This document shows, piece after piece, positions 37,252 through 47,930 of a stretch of DNA of 64,000 nucleotides; position 1 is the stretch's first letter; each line of letters begins with the position of its first letter. Source of the DNA: Tenacibaculum ovolyticum DSM 18103 (GTDB lineage Bacteria > Bacteroidota > Bacteroidia > Flavobacteriales > Flavobacteriaceae); assembly GCF_000430545.1 (NCBI RefSeq), contig NZ_KE387164.1, forward strand, positions 218,807-282,806, in the 5' to 3' direction. A model generated the notes under the pieces. The model was not told where the DNA came from. It ran no database searches and worked only from the letters and a program-made list of their open reading frames with translations. The position numbers and the translations under genes were made by a program.

Positions 37252-37842
37252 ATGCCATTAGTAACACCATTATCAGCAGAGCATGATAAAGAAACCAAAG
37301 AATTAGCAGAATTTTTTAATGAAACACTTGGGTTTTGCCCAAATTCTGTTTTAACAATGCAGCGTCGTCCTGCCATTTCAAAAGCTTTTATAAATTTAAA
37401 CAAAGCAGTGATGGCAAATGAAGGAAAGGTAACTTCAGCTTTAAAAAGAATGATTGCTTGGGTTTCGAGTAATGCTACTGGTTGTAGATATTGTCAAGCA
37501 CATGCTATTAGAGCGGCTGAACGTTACGGAGCAGAGCAAGAGCAGTTAGATAATATTTGGGAGTACAAAACACATGCTGCCTTTTCGGATGCTGAGCGTG
37601 CTGCATTAGATTTTTCATTAGCTGCTTCTATGGTACCAAACATGGTTGATGATAAAATAAAGACTGAATTATATAAATATTGGGATGAAGGAGAGATTGT
37701 AGAAATGTTAGGAGTAATTTCTTTATTCGGATATTTAAATAGATGGAATGATTCTATGGGAACTTCTATTGAAGATGGCGCAGTTGAGAGTGGAGATCAG
37801 TATTTAGGAAAACATGGTTGGGAAAAAGGAAAGCATGTTTAA
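37252..37842 (+). CDS. Carboxymuconolactone decarboxylase/AhpD-like protein
   Basis: The protein has 196 residues of all-helical AhpD fold, with the redox motif CRYCQAH (Cys78, Cys81, His84) and the AhpD-style segments RMIAWVSSNATG and DFSLAAS. Proteins of this group act as alkylhydroperoxidases or peroxidase-related enzymes. The ATG at 37252 gives a full-length start. It is divergent from the OsmC-like gene. Confidence 0.88.
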   Translation: MPLVTPLSAEHDKETKELAEFFNETLGFCPNSVLTMQRRPAISKAFINLNKAVMANEGKVTSALKRMIAWVSSNATGCRYCQAHAIRAAERYGAEQEQLDNIWEYKTHAAFSDAERAALDFSLAASMVPNMVDDKIKTELYKYWDEGEIVEMLGVISLFGYLNRWNDSMGTSIEDGAVESGDQYLGKHGWEKGKHV

Positions 37843-37860
37843 AATATTATAAAGAATAAA

Positions 37861-37893
37861 AAAGGCGATAAATTAATTTATCGCCTTTTTTTG
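37861..37893. terminator. Bidirectional intrinsic terminator
   Basis: AAAGGCGATAAATT (37861-37874) pairs with AATTTATCGCCTTT (37875-37888), bounded by A and T runs. It sits between the AhpD-like gene and convergent mscL and can serve both. Confidence 0.85.
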
Positions 37894-37909
37894 TATAATT
37901 ATTAAAGAT

Positions 37910-38317
37910 TTATTTTTTTAATAAATCTCTAATTTCAGTTAAAAGATCTTCTTGACTAGGTCCTTTTGGAGCTTCAGGAGCAGGTTCTTCTTTTTTCTTT
38001 AAAGCATTAACACCTTTTACAACCATAAACATTACAAAGGCAACGATAATAAAATCGATAATGTTAGTTAAAAACTCACCATATAAAATAGCAACTTCAC
38101 CTGTTATTTTTCCAGCTTCATCAGCTATCCCTTGTTTTGCTATGTATTTTAAATCTTTAAAGTTTGCGTTAAATAACAAACCTATTAAAGGTGATATAAT
38201 TCCACCCGTAAAAGAAGTTACTACTTGTTTAAAAGCAGCTCCCATAACGAAACCTACAGCAATGTCGACTAAATTGCCTTTCATTGCAAACTCTTTAAAT
38301 TCTTTAAGCATTCCCAT
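37910..38317 (-). CDS. mscL: Large-conductance mechanosensitive channel MscL
   Basis: The 135-residue protein has the MscL start (EFKEFAMKGNLVDIAVGFVMGAAF), first transmembrane helix to about 45, second helix (FLTNIIDFIIVAFVMFMVVKG, about 80-103) and an acidic/basic C-terminal helix (EDLLTEIRDLLKK). It forms a pentameric inner-membrane pore that opens on osmotic downshock. Confidence 0.96.
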   Translation of the reverse strand: MGMLKEFKEFAMKGNLVDIAVGFVMGAAFKQVVTSFTGGIISPLIGLLFNANFKDLKYIAKQGIADEAGKITGEVAILYGEFLTNIIDFIIVAFVMFMVVKGVNALKKKEEPAPEAPKGPSQEDLLTEIRDLLKK

Positions 38318-38363
38318 GATTTTTGTTTTTAATAGTTAATTGAGTTGAAAATATATAAAAAAA

Positions 38364-39464
38364 TTAGCGTTTTACCAATCTTTTTACGCGTTGTGATATT
38401 GCTGTAAGTATTTCATACGGAATTGTTTCGCACTTATGAGCAATGTATTCTATGTGTTGTTGGTGGTTAAAAACAATAACTTCATCTCCTTCTTTACAGT
38501 CAATTTTTGTAACATCAACCATAATCATATCCATACAAACATTACCAATAATAGGAACAGCTTGTTTATTTATAACTACAAAACCTTGTTCGTTTCCTAG
38601 TTTTCGAGATATTCCATCGGCATGACCAATAGGAATGGTAGCGCTACGAGTAACCTTATTTGCAACAAATTCTCTGTTGTATCCAACTGTTTCACCAGGT
38701 TGAATTATATGTATTTGTGAAATAATAGATTTTAAGGTATGTGTGTTTTTTAATTGAGCTGTTTCTTCTGGATTATTTCCAAAACCATATAAGCCAATAC
38801 CTATACGAACCATATCAAACTGAGCTTGCGGATAATTTATAACACCAGAAGTGTTTAAAATATGAAGCATTGGTTCGTAGCCTAAATATTCATAAAATTG
38901 TTTTACGATATAAGCAAAATTATTTATTTGCCCAATTGTAAATTCTTGTTCATTAGTGTCTTCACTGGCAGCTAAATGAGAAAAAATAGATTCAACTTTT
39001 ATGTTATTAGATTTTTTAACAGCTGTAATAATGTTAGGAACATCGGTATGCCAAAAACCTAATCTGTTTAAACCTGTATTAAATTTAATATGAACTGGGT
39101 AATTCATTAAAGGTTTTTCATCAGCTAACTGAATAAAAGCATCAAAAATTTTAAAATTATAGAGATTCGGTTCTAACCTGTGTTTTACAATTTCTTTTAA
39201 GTTTTGAATTTGAGGATGTAAAACTAAAATAGGAGTTTTAATACCTGCTTCGCGTAAAATTACGCCTTCATTAGAATAAGCTACCGCAAAATAATCAACT
39301 TTATCTTGAAGTAATTTAGCAATTTCTACTGATTCACTACCGTAACCAAAAGCTTTAACAACCGCTAGTATCTTAGTATTAGGGTTTAGCTTTTGCTTAA
39401 AGTAAGTAAGGTTGTGTTCTACTGCTTTTGCATCAATTTCTAAAATAGTGACATGATTATTCAT
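38364..39464 (-). CDS. alr: Alanine racemase
   Basis: The 366-residue PLP enzyme has the lysine in AVVKAFGYG (Lys37) and a TIM-barrel body with NTGLNRLGF and HLAASED. The C-terminal beta domain carries VGYNREF (catalytic Tyr) and [13 protein letters not shown]. It makes D-alanine for peptidoglycan. Its ATG overlaps the end of tdk by 8 bases, so the two form an operon. Confidence 0.95.
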   Translation of the reverse strand: MNNHVTILEIDAKAVEHNLTYFKQKLNPNTKILAVVKAFGYGSESVEIAKLLQDKVDYFAVAYSNEGVILREAGIKTPILVLHPQIQNLKEIVKHRLEPNLYNFKIFDAFIQLADEKPLMNYPVHIKFNTGLNRLGFWHTDVPNIITAVKKSNNIKVESIFSHLAASEDTNEQEFTIGQINNFAYIVKQFYEYLGYEPMLHILNTSGVINYPQAQFDMVRIGIGLYGFGNNPEETAQLKNTHTLKSIISQIHIIQPGETVGYNREFVANKVTRSATIPIGHADGISRKLGNEQGFVVINKQAVPIIGNVCMDMIMVDVTKIDCKEGDEVIVFNHQQHIEYIAHKCETIPYEILTAISQRVKRLVKR

Positions 39465-40068
39465 CAGGTAAGTTTTCTTTTTGTTTGTTCTGTTCTTTCA
39501 TTGCTTTATAATACGCAGCCCTACTTAAAGGCTCGTACTCTTGAGTTTCACCGAGTAAAACCAAATCTTCATTTAATGCTTTTCTATAGCTAAAATGTGC
39601 CAAGTTTCCAGTATGTGTACAAACAGCATGTACTTTTGTTACGTATTCAGCAGTCGCCATTAATGCTGGCATAGGACCAAAAGGATTTCCTTTAAAATCC
39701 ATATCTAAACCTGCTACAATAACACGAACACCTCTGTTAGCTAGGTCATTACAAACAGCAACAATACCATCGTCAAAAAACTGTGCTTCATCAATACCTA
39801 TAACATCAACGTTGTTGGCTAGTAGGCGAATGTTTGAAGAAGAGGGTACAGGTGTTGATCTAATTCTGTTTGCATTATGAGATACAACCTCTTCATCATC
39901 ATAACGAGTATCTACTGCGGGTTTAAAAATTTCAACACGCTGTTTTGCAAATTGAGCGCGTTTAAGTCTACGAATTAACTCCTCGGTTTTACCCGAGAAC
40001 ATTGAGCCGCATATTACTTCGATCCAACCAAATTGTTCTGTGTGGTTTACTGTATTTTCAAGAAACAT
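39457..40068 (-). CDS. tdk: Thymidine kinase
   Basis: The 203-residue type II thymidine kinase has the P-loop [11 protein letters not shown] (21-31), the DEAQFFD segment (about 93-99) and a lasso/zinc region ([10 protein letters not shown]) that keeps only some of the zinc cysteines. It phosphorylates thymidine for nucleotide salvage and is first gene of the tdk-alr pair. Confidence 0.95.
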   Translation of the reverse strand: MFLENTVNHTEQFGWIEVICGSMFSGKTEELIRRLKRAQFAKQRVEIFKPAVDTRYDDEEVVSHNANRIRSTPVPSSSNIRLLANNVDVIGIDEAQFFDDGIVAVCNDLANRGVRVIVAGLDMDFKGNPFGPMPALMATAEYVTKVHAVCTHTGNLAHFSYRKALNEDLVLLGETQEYEPLSRAAYYKAMKEQNKQKENLPDE

Positions 40069-40170
40069 TTTGTAATTTTAAGCACTAGATTATTGATTTT
40101 TATATTACTTTCGAGTAAGCAACAAAATTATTAAAATTTAACAGAAAAAAATAAAATCAAACAACAACTT

Positions 40171-41034
40171 ATGCACAAAAAACTAGCATCAGATTTAACC
40201 AGTTTAGCACACAGTATTTTAAAAATGAAAAAGAAAGATGATGTGTTTGAGTTAAAGCAAAAAGCCTATGAAGTTTATGAGAAACTTTCAGTTTTAGCAT
40301 ATGTAGAGGAGTATATTAATAATACGCCTAATCCTACGAAAACAAAAGCAGCATTATTAGCCGATGTTTTGTTGGCAGAAGAAAATAGAATTGTGAAAGA
40401 CAAGGTTGAAGTGCCTTTGCCTGAAGAAAACAAAGTTGTTCATTATTTAAAAGAAGAAGAGTTTGTAGAAGAGGAACTTGTTAGTGAAAAGGTTATTGAG
40501 CCTGAGGAGATTGTTGAGGTTAAAGAAATTGTAGAGGTTGAGGAAACTGTAATTGTAGAAGATACTGATACTGTTGAAAAAGAGGTAGCTATAGAAGAGA
40601 AAGATGTTAATGAAATTTTAGAGCAGCCTTTTGATGAACTTGAAGATATATTATTTAAGGATACTAGCAATATAAAGAATGATGTAGAGGATGTAGGGGA
40701 GAGAAAAACACAGACCTTAGAAGAGGAATTACAGGATACAATTTCTGTAGATGTAATGGCAGATTTATTTAAAAAAGCTGATTCAAAATCATTAAATGAT
40801 CGTTTACAAAATACGATACAAATAGGTTTAAATGATAGGATAGCTTTTGTTAAGCACTTGTTTGATAATAATCAGAATGATTTTAACAGAGTGATTTCTC
40901 AATTAAATACGTTAAAAACAGAAAAAGAGGCGAGAAGTTTTATTAATAAAATGGTAAAACCAGATTACGATTGGTCTGATAAGGAAGCATACGAAAATAG
41001 ATTATTTGAAATTATAGAAAGAAGATTTGCTTAG
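40171..41034 (+). CDS. Conserved hypothetical acidic protein
   Basis: The protein has 287 residues. A helical N-terminal part (1-65; DDVFELKQKAYEVYEKLSVLAYVEEY) leads into a long Glu/Val-rich low-complexity stretch (about 85-190), then a folded C-terminal part (200-287; DRLQNTIQIGLNDRIAFVKHLFDNNQNDFNRVISQLN and PDYDWSDKEAYENRL). This architecture is common in flavobacteria with no assigned function. It is joined directly (TAG then ATG) to the glycosyltransferase. Confidence 0.75.
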   Translation: MHKKLASDLTSLAHSILKMKKKDDVFELKQKAYEVYEKLSVLAYVEEYINNTPNPTKTKAALLADVLLAEENRIVKDKVEVPLPEENKVVHYLKEEEFVEEELVSEKVIEPEEIVEVKEIVEVEETVIVEDTDTVEKEVAIEEKDVNEILEQPFDELEDILFKDTSNIKNDVEDVGERKTQTLEEELQDTISVDVMADLFKKADSKSLNDRLQNTIQIGLNDRIAFVKHLFDNNQNDFNRVISQLNTLKTEKEARSFINKMVKPDYDWSDKEAYENRLFEIIERRFA

Positions 41035-42027
41035 ATGGATACTGATCTAATAGTTATACATACTCATTTTCATAAAAGAAGAACAGGGGTTACAAGGAGT
41101 ATTGAAAATGTGATTCCAGACTTAAAGAAATTATGTAACATATATATCTATGGTTACGGTATAGAAGGAAGTAAGTTAAAAAAACCAGCATTAAAAGAAA
41201 TGCTCTTTTCAAACAAGAGAGTCGTAGTTCATTGTCATCGAAACAATGAAATTATGAAAATATTGTGGTATCGTTTCTTAGGTGCAAAATTTAAATTGGT
41301 GTCAACTAGGCATGCAGAGAGTGACCCTTCAGGTTTAACAAGGTTTTTGTTAAAGAAATCAGATGAGGTTATCACGTTAACAAAATCGATGCATGAGAAA
41401 CTTGGTATTAAAAACACAAAAGTATCGCATGGAGTTAATACCAAAGTGTTTGCCCCATGTGAGAATATCAAGCTAAAAGAGATATCTCAAAAAAATATTA
41501 TTCTTTGTGCAGGAAGAGTTCGAAAAGCAAAAGGGCAGAAGATTATGCTTGAGTCGTTATGCGAAGAGTTAAGTATGTATAAAGATTGGGCTATAGTTAT
41601 TGTAGGTAAGGTAGATAAACCTGCCTTTTTAGATGAGCTAAAAGATGTAGTTCAGGAAAATGAAGTAGCAAGTCAAGTTTACTTTATTGATGAAACACCG
41701 AATATAATTTCTTATTATCAAGCAGCAAAAATTTCAATTGTCCCTTCTTTTACTGAAGGTTTTTCTTTAGTATGTGCAGAAGCAATGTCTTGCGGTAACA
41801 CCGTAATTGCAACAAAAAATGTAGGTGTTCATTCTGAAATGATATCTCATGGGAAAAATGGATACTTATTTGAAGCAGGAAATGTCCAAGGCTTGAAAAG
41901 TTTGGTTGTAGAGTTGATTAAGGAAGAGTTGTCTAAATTTGAAATTGAAGCAAGAGAAGAAATTATTCAAAATTGGAGTGTTAAAAAAGAAGCGAATGAA
42001 TTGTTGGCTGTTTATAGTGAAACGTAA
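41035..42027 (+). CDS. Glycosyltransferase family 4 protein
   Basis: The 330-residue GT-B fold enzyme has HTHFHKRRTGVTRS at the N-terminus and the GT4 C-terminal signature (ILCAGRVRKAKGQKIMLE; SFTEGFSLVCAEAMSCGNTVIATKN with the EGF...E motif, about 240-255; HGKNGYLFEAGN). It transfers a nucleotide-linked sugar, probably in surface glycan or lipopolysaccharide assembly; the acceptor is unknown. Its start codon touches the stop of the upstream gene. Confidence 0.88.
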   Translation: MDTDLIVIHTHFHKRRTGVTRSIENVIPDLKKLCNIYIYGYGIEGSKLKKPALKEMLFSNKRVVVHCHRNNEIMKILWYRFLGAKFKLVSTRHAESDPSGLTRFLLKKSDEVITLTKSMHEKLGIKNTKVSHGVNTKVFAPCENIKLKEISQKNIILCAGRVRKAKGQKIMLESLCEELSMYKDWAIVIVGKVDKPAFLDELKDVVQENEVASQVYFIDETPNIISYYQAAKISIVPSFTEGFSLVCAEAMSCGNTVIATKNVGVHSEMISHGKNGYLFEAGNVQGLKSLVVELIKEELSKFEIEAREEIIQNWSVKKEANELLAVYSET

Positions 42028-42154
42028 TAAGAAGAGTTTTTTGTTATTTTAAAGAAGCTTATTGTTCTGTTTTATAATTTCAAGTAGATAAAAAAAATGG
42101 GGGGACTTTTCATTTTTTGGATAAAACATATAATGTTGTTGTTTTATTTAGAGC

Positions 42155-42982
42155 TTAAACTTTAAAAGTAAGTACTGGTTTTAAAACGTTTTTTGATAAG
42201 TCTAAAGACACACTTCCGTTAAAAAAACGAGATAAACCACTTCTACCGTGAGTTGCTAATGAAACAATATCAATGTCATTGTCATTAGAGAAGTTTAAGA
42301 TTCCATCTTGTACCGATTTATCATTGTATACTTTTATAGAATAGTTTGTTAAGTTGTATTTTTCAACAAAAGCGTTTATTTTGTTTTTCGAATCATTGGT
42401 GTTTTCAAATCTGTCAGGAGTGTTTATCTTTAAGAAATAAATTTTACTTTTAAATTTAGAAGCAAAATCTAAAAACCCTTCAAGAGCTTTTGCTTCGTCG
42501 TTTTCAAAAGTTGATGCAAAAACTAATTTTTTTAATTTAAAATCATCACTATCTCTTTTAGAAATAATTACTGGTATTTCAGAATTTCTAACAATCTTTT
42601 CGGTGTTAGAACCAATTAAAATTTCATCTAAAGCGGTTTGTCCCTTAGATCCCATTATAATTAGATCAGCACTAATTTTTTTAGAGTAATCTTTAATGCC
42701 TTCATAAGGGTTTTGAAAACGTATAGCATGGTGTACGTTGTCAACTTTAGAGAAATAAGTGCTCTTGTATTTAAGAAGTTGGTCTTTGATTTTTCTAATA
42801 TATAGCATGCTCTCAGGTATGCTAATATTTGCGCCAGATGCCATGTCAGAAAATCCACTAGGTAATTCAACCATGTGAATTAGGTGTATTTCGCTGTCAG
42901 TTTTTCGCGCTATTTTAGAAGCAATCTTTGATGCGTACTCAGAATGCTTAGAGAAGTCAATAGGGAGTAATATTTTTTTCAT
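42155..42982 (-). CDS. Universal stress protein, tandem UspA domains
   Basis: The protein has 275 residues: a first UspA domain (1-143; KILLPIDFSKHSEYA, ending LIMGSKGQTALDEILIGSNTEKIV, the ATP-binding G-x2-G-x9-GS pattern) and a diverged second domain (150-275; VSLATHGRSGLSRFFNGSVS). It is cytoplasmic and acts in general stress resistance. Confidence 0.9.
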   Translation of the reverse strand: MKKILLPIDFSKHSEYASKIASKIARKTDSEIHLIHMVELPSGFSDMASGANISIPESMLYIRKIKDQLLKYKSTYFSKVDNVHHAIRFQNPYEGIKDYSKKISADLIIMGSKGQTALDEILIGSNTEKIVRNSEIPVIISKRDSDDFKLKKLVFASTFENDEAKALEGFLDFASKFKSKIYFLKINTPDRFENTNDSKNKINAFVEKYNLTNYSIKVYNDKSVQDGILNFSNDNDIDIVSLATHGRSGLSRFFNGSVSLDLSKNVLKPVLTFKV

Positions 42983-43054
42983 AATATTAAGATTTAAAGG
43001 TTAATACTTGCTTCAAGTTACGATTTTTTTTCTGAATTAGAAAACCTAAAGACA

Positions 43055-43086
43055 TTTGTGTGTTAATGAATAACTTACTATATTTG
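43055..43086 (+). promoter_or_regulatory. Bacteroidota promoter of rimP-nusA-infB
   Basis: TTTG (43055-43058) and TATATTTG (43079-43086) match the -33 and -7 elements of the Bacteroidota sigma-A consensus with 20 bases between them. Transcription should begin near 43093, leaving a leader of about 55 bases before rimP. Confidence 0.75.
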
Positions 43087-43114
43087 CAGCAAATTTATTA
43101 ATCAGAATAGATGC

Positions 43115-43138
43115 AGGGGACGGAAGTCCCCTCTTTTT
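43115..43138 (+). promoter_or_regulatory. Terminator-like hairpin in the rimP leader
   Basis: AGGGGAC (43115-43121), loop GGAA and GTCCCCT (43126-43132) form a strong stem capped by a GNRA-type tetraloop, followed by CTTTTTA. It has the form of an intrinsic terminator yet lies in the leader, only 11 bases before the rimP start, so attenuation or leader protection is possible. Confidence 0.65.
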
Positions 43139-43148
43139 ATACATTAGG

Positions 43149-43610
43149 ATGAATCAAGAAACCGTAAAAGAATTATTAGAAGAAGCCCTGCAAGAGAACG
43201 AATCATTGTATTTAATTGATTTGCAGTTTTTGGCTAATAGCAAAATAAAAGTAATTGTTGATGGTGATCAAGGTGTTCCGTTAAATGAATGTATTCGTAT
43301 TAGTAGAAAAATAGAGAATAATTTAGATAGAGAAGAAGAAGATTTTTCTTTAGAAGTAACAACACCAGATATTGCACATCCGCTTACGGTTAAGCGTCAG
43401 TATAAAAAGAATGTTAAAAGAATTCTAAAAGTTAAAACAGCAACTGAAGAATTTGAAGGTACATTAACCGAAGCAACAGATGCTAATATTACATTGTGTT
43501 GGAAAGCAAGAGAACCTAAACCAATAGGTAAAGGAAAGCATACGGTAGAAAAAACAATGGTTTTACCATATGAAGATATTAAGGAAGCAAAAGTGAAGAT
43601 CATATTTTAA
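43149..43610 (+). CDS. rimP: Ribosome maturation factor RimP
   Basis: The 153-residue two-domain protein has an N-terminal alpha/beta domain with KVIVDGDQGVPLNECIRISRKIE and LEVTTPDIAHPL (a Bacteroidota form of the usual SPGL motif), then an SH3-like C-terminal barrel. It assists 30S subunit assembly and is the first gene of the conserved rimP-nusA-infB operon, 12 bases before nusA. Confidence 0.95.
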   Translation: MNQETVKELLEEALQENESLYLIDLQFLANSKIKVIVDGDQGVPLNECIRISRKIENNLDREEEDFSLEVTTPDIAHPLTVKRQYKKNVKRILKVKTATEEFEGTLTEATDANITLCWKAREPKPIGKGKHTVEKTMVLPYEDIKEAKVKIIF

Positions 43611-43622
43611 TAAGAGAATGAA

Positions 43623-44879
43623 ATGGAAAATATAGCGTTAATTGAGTCATTTTCAGAGTTTAAAGATAATAAAAGTATAGATAGAGTAACTCTAATGGCT
43701 ATATTAGAAGAAGTATTTCGTGCAGCATTAAAACGTAGGTTTGGATCTGATGAAAACTTTGATATAATTATTAACCCAGATAAGGGAGATTTAGAGATTT
43801 GGAGAAACCGTATTGTAGTTGCAGATGGTTTTTCGGAAGATGATAATGAAGAAATAGAGCTTGCTGAAGCGAAAAGAATTGAGCCAGATTTTGAAATTGG
43901 TGAAGATGTATCAGAAGAAGTAAAATTAATAGATTTAGGTAGACGTGCAATTTTAGCATTACGCCAAAATTTAATTGCTAAAATTCATGAACATGATAGT
44001 TCAAACATATTTAAGCAGTTTAAAGAATTAGAAGGTAGTATTTATAGTGCAGAAGTACATCATATTCGTCATAATGCTGTAATTTTGTTAGATGATGAAG
44101 GAAATGAAATTGTTTTACCTAAAAGTGAGCAAATTCGTTCAGATTTTTTCAGAAAAGGAGATTCAGTTCGTGGAGTTATAAAATCAGTAGAATTAAGAGG
44201 TAATAAACCTGCTATTATTTTATCAAGAACATCACCAGCTTTCTTAGTGAAATTATTTGAGCAAGAAATTCCTGAAGTTTTTGATGGATTAATAACTATT
44301 GAAGGTGTTGCAAGAATACCAGGAGATAAAGCAAAAGTAGCGGTAGATTCTTATGATGATAGAATTGATCCTGTAGGAGCTTGTGTTGGTGTAAAAGGAT
44401 CTCGTATTCACGGTATTGTTCGTGAATTAGGAAACGAAAACATTGATGTAATCAATTTTACAAAAAACGAACCGTTATTTGTAGCAAGAGCATTAAGTCC
44501 AGCAAAAGTTACTTCGGTAGATATTAAGCTTTATGATGAAGAAAAGAATGGGAAGAAAGGACGTGTAAGTGTTTTATTAAAGCCAGAAGAAGTGTCAAAA
44601 GCAATTGGACGTTCAGGAGTTAATATTAGGTTAGCAAGTGAATTAACAGGATATGAAATTGATGTTCAACGTGAAGGTCTTGAAGAAGAAGATGTTGAGT
44701 TAACAGAGTTTTCTGATGAAATCGAAGCTTGGGTAATTGCTGAATTCAAGAAAATAGGTTTAGAAACAGCAAAGAGTGTTCTTGAGAAAGACGTTTCAAT
44801 GTTAGTACAAAGAACCGATTTAGAAGAAGAAACAATTTTAGATGTTCAACGAGTTTTAAGAGAAGAATTCGAAGACTAA
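43623..44879 (+). CDS. nusA: Transcription elongation/termination factor NusA
   Basis: The 418-residue protein has an N-terminal RNA-polymerase-binding domain (1-125), an S1 domain (about 130-200; GSIYSAEVHHIRHNAVILL) and two KH domains (about 230-345; DPVGACVGVKGSRI, IGRSGVNIRLASELTG). The C-terminal acidic repeats of the enterobacterial protein are absent, usual in this phylum. It modulates pausing, termination and antitermination. Confidence 0.96.
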   Translation: MENIALIESFSEFKDNKSIDRVTLMAILEEVFRAALKRRFGSDENFDIIINPDKGDLEIWRNRIVVADGFSEDDNEEIELAEAKRIEPDFEIGEDVSEEVKLIDLGRRAILALRQNLIAKIHEHDSSNIFKQFKELEGSIYSAEVHHIRHNAVILLDDEGNEIVLPKSEQIRSDFFRKGDSVRGVIKSVELRGNKPAIILSRTSPAFLVKLFEQEIPEVFDGLITIEGVARIPGDKAKVAVDSYDDRIDPVGACVGVKGSRIHGIVRELGNENIDVINFTKNEPLFVARALSPAKVTSVDIKLYDEEKNGKKGRVSVLLKPEEVSKAIGRSGVNIRLASELTGYEIDVQREGLEEEDVELTEFSDEIEAWVIAEFKKIGLETAKSVLEKDVSMLVQRTDLEEETILDVQRVLREEFED

Positions 44880-45010
44880 TAAAAGAATAAGGAAGTCAGT
44901 CTCCTGCAAAATTGATGATAATCAATACAAAATCTGATACACAAAGAAAAAAAACATAACTATACTAAAGTATAAAGTGTGTTTTTTGAATATAAAGTAT
45001 AAAATAATTT

Positions 45011-47878
45011 ATGGCTGAAGGCAACAAATTAAGACTCAATAAAGTATTAAGAGAATTAAACATTTCTTTAGATAGAGCTGTAGAACACTTGGCTAAAAAC
45101 GGTCATGAAATAGAAGCTCGTCCTACTACTAAAATTTCTGATAAAGAATATCAAATATTATTTGATGGGTTTCAAACAGATAAATCTAAGAAGATAGCCT
45201 CTAAAGAAGTAAGCGAAGAAAAGCGTAAGGAGAAAGAGACTAATCGTCAACGTGTTGAAGAAGAGCAAGAAAAGAAGAGGGTAGAAGACGAAGCTAAGAA
45301 GCAAGAAGTTTTAAAAGCTAAAGCTAAAAAGTTAGCCTTTAAAACTGTAGGTAAAATTGATGTGAAAACTGGTAAAGCAGTTGAAGAGAAAAAAGAGCCT
45401 GCTAAAGAACCTATAAAAGAAGAGGTTAAAGTGGTCGTAGAAGCACCTAAAAAAGAAGAACCTGTTCAAGAAACCAAGAAGGTTGAAGTACCAACTGAAA
45501 AGGTTGTAAAGAAAGAAGAGGTTAAGAAAGAACCGATAAAAGTTGAAAAACCTACAATAGTGAAAACTGAAGAGCCTAAAAAGGTTGTTGTAGTAAAAGA
45601 AACTAAAAAGGTTGTGGAGACAAAAGTTGAGGAAGTAAAAGCTGAAAAACCAGTTGAAATTACTCCAGAGAATGCTGAAAAATTAAAAACTCAGTATAAA
45701 AAACTTGATGGTCCTAAAATTACAGGTCAAAAAATTGATTTAAAGCAATTTGAAAGACCTAAGAAGAAAAAACCTGATTCTAAAACTGACGCTGATAAAA
45801 AGAAGCGTAAAAGAATTAGTAAACCAGGAACAGCTAAACCAGGATCTACTGCAAGACCACCAGCAAGAGGTGGAGCAAGAGGCGGAGGAAATAGAGGTGG
45901 TGGTGTAGGCCGTCCAAGCGGTGGTAGAGGTAGACCAGGCCAAAGATCAGCAACACCGGTTAAAAAAGAGGAGCCAACAGAAGCAGAAGTACAAAAACAA
46001 GTACGTGAAACTTTAGAAAGACTTCAAGGTAAATCTAAAAGAGGTAAAGGAGCAAAATATCGTAGAAATAAAAGAGATGCCCATAGAGAGCATACCGATG
46101 CAGAATTAGAAGCACAAGCATTAGATAACAAAGTCTTAAAAGTAACAGAGTTTGTTACTGTAAGTGAAGTTGCTACAATGATGGATGTTCCTGTAACAAA
46201 TATTATTTCTTCATGTATGATGTTAGGAATGATGGTAACAATGAATCAGCGTTTAGATGCTGAAACATTAGTTATTGTTGCAGAAGAATTTAATCATAAA
46301 GTTGAATTCGTTGGTGCAGAGGTTGAAGAATCTATTGAAGAAGTAGTTGATAAACCAGAAGATTTAATAACACGTGCACCAATTATTACGGTAATGGGTC
46401 ACGTAGATCATGGTAAAACATCTTTATTAGATTACATTAGAAAAGCAAATGTAATTGAAGGAGAAAGCGGAGGAATTACACAACATATTGGTGCATATTC
46501 TGTAAACGTTGGAGATCAACAAATAGCATTTTTAGATACACCAGGTCACGAAGCCTTTACAGCAATGCGTGCACGTGGAGCTCAAGTAACAGATTTAGTA
46601 ATTATTGTAGCTGCAGCAGATGATGATGTAATGCCACAAACAAAAGAAGCTATTTCTCATGCTCAGGCAGCAGGAGTACCAATTATTTTTGCAATAAATA
46701 AGATTGATAAACCAAATGCAAATCCAGATAATGTAAAAACGCAATTATCTCAGATGAATTTGTTAATTGAAGAATGGGGTGGAAACATTCAATCTCAAGA
46801 TATCTCAGCAAAAATAGGAACAGGAGTACCAGAATTATTAGAAAAAGTTTTATTAGAAGCTGAAATTTTAGAATTAAAAGCAAATCCTAATAAAAAAGCT
46901 ACTGGTGCAGTTGTTGAAGCATCGTTAGATAAAGGTAGAGGATATGTATCTACAATCTTGGTTCAAGCAGGAACTTTAAAAATTGGAGATTACTTGTTAG
47001 CAGGTAAGCACAGTGGTAAGGTAAGAGCAATGTTTGATGATCAAGGAAAAAATTTAAAAGAAGCTGGGCCATCAACACCAGTATCAATCTTAGGATTAGA
47101 TGGAGCGCCACAAGCAGGTGATAAGTTTAATGTATTTGAAGATGAGCGTGAAGCGAAACAAATTGCAGCAAAACGTTCTCAATTACAACGTGAACAATCT
47201 GTAAGAACTCAAAAAACATTAACATTAGCAGAAATTGGACGTCGTATTGCGTTAGGAGATTTCAAAGAATTAAACATTATCTTAAAAGGAGATGTAGATG
47301 GTTCTGTAGAAGCCTTAACAGATTCATTCCAGAAATTATCTACTGAAGAAATTCAAGTAAATATTTTACATAAAGGAGTTGGAGCAATTACAGAATCTGA
47401 TGTATTATTAGCAACTGCTTCAGATGCTATTATTGTAGGATTTAATGTGCGTCCGCAAGGAAATGCAAGAGTTATTGCAGATAGAGAAGAAGTAGATATT
47501 AGAACTTATTCAATCATCTATGACGCTATTAATGATCTTAAAGATGCAATGGAAGGAATGTTATCTCCAGACATGAAAGAAGAAATTCTTGGTAATGTTG
47601 AAATTAGAGAAGTTTATAAAATCTCTAAAGTTGGTAACATTGCAGGATGTATGGTAATGAGTGGTAAGATTACAAGAGATTCAAAAATCCGTATTATTAG
47701 AGATGGAATCGTTGTTCACGATGGTTTATTAACTTCATTAAAACGTTTCAAAGACGATGTTAAAGAAGTAACTAAAGGATACGATTGTGGTCTTCAAATT
47801 AAAGGATACAATGATATTGTAGAAAGAGATGTAATTGAAGCTTATACTGAAGTAGCAGTTAAGAAAAAGCTTAAATAA
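45011..47878 (+). CDS. infB: Translation initiation factor IF-2
   Basis: The protein has 955 residues. A short helical N-terminal domain (1-60) precedes a long Lys/Glu/Val-rich linker (60-255) and a Gly/Arg-rich stretch (about 280-320). An IF2 N-domain follows, then the GTPase domain with GHVDHGKTS (463-471), DTPGHEA and NKIDKP, and domains II to IV. It delivers initiator tRNA to the 30S subunit. It is the last gene of the operon, with a terminator 22 bases after the stop. Confidence 0.96.
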   Translation: MAEGNKLRLNKVLRELNISLDRAVEHLAKNGHEIEARPTTKISDKEYQILFDGFQTDKSKKIASKEVSEEKRKEKETNRQRVEEEQEKKRVEDEAKKQEVLKAKAKKLAFKTVGKIDVKTGKAVEEKKEPAKEPIKEEVKVVVEAPKKEEPVQETKKVEVPTEKVVKKEEVKKEPIKVEKPTIVKTEEPKKVVVVKETKKVVETKVEEVKAEKPVEITPENAEKLKTQYKKLDGPKITGQKIDLKQFERPKKKKPDSKTDADKKKRKRISKPGTAKPGSTARPPARGGARGGGNRGGGVGRPSGGRGRPGQRSATPVKKEEPTEAEVQKQVRETLERLQGKSKRGKGAKYRRNKRDAHREHTDAELEAQALDNKVLKVTEFVTVSEVATMMDVPVTNIISSCMMLGMMVTMNQRLDAETLVIVAEEFNHKVEFVGAEVEESIEEVVDKPEDLITRAPIITVMGHVDHGKTSLLDYIRKANVIEGESGGITQHIGAYSVNVGDQQIAFLDTPGHEAFTAMRARGAQVTDLVIIVAAADDDVMPQTKEAISHAQAAGVPIIFAINKIDKPNANPDNVKTQLSQMNLLIEEWGGNIQSQDISAKIGTGVPELLEKVLLEAEILELKANPNKKATGAVVEASLDKGRGYVSTILVQAGTLKIGDYLLAGKHSGKVRAMFDDQGKNLKEAGPSTPVSILGLDGAPQAGDKFNVFEDEREAKQIAAKRSQLQREQSVRTQKTLTLAEIGRRIALGDFKELNIILKGDVDGSVEALTDSFQKLSTEEIQVNILHKGVGAITESDVLLATASDAIIVGFNVRPQGNARVIADREEVDIRTYSIIYDAINDLKDAMEGMLSPDMKEEILGNVEIREVYKISKVGNIAGCMVMSGKITRDSKIRIIRDGIVVHDGLLTSLKRFKDDVKEVTKGYDCGLQIKGYNDIVERDVIEAYTEVAVKKKLK

Positions 47879-47900
47879 CATAAGAATTATATAATCTATA

Positions 47901-47929
47901 AAAGACACCTTAAAGGTGTCTTTTTTTTT
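47901..47929 (+). terminator. Intrinsic terminator after infB
   Basis: AAAGACACCTT pairs with AAGGTGTCTTT around a single A, followed by nine T residues. Confidence 0.9.
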
Positions 47930-47930
47930 A

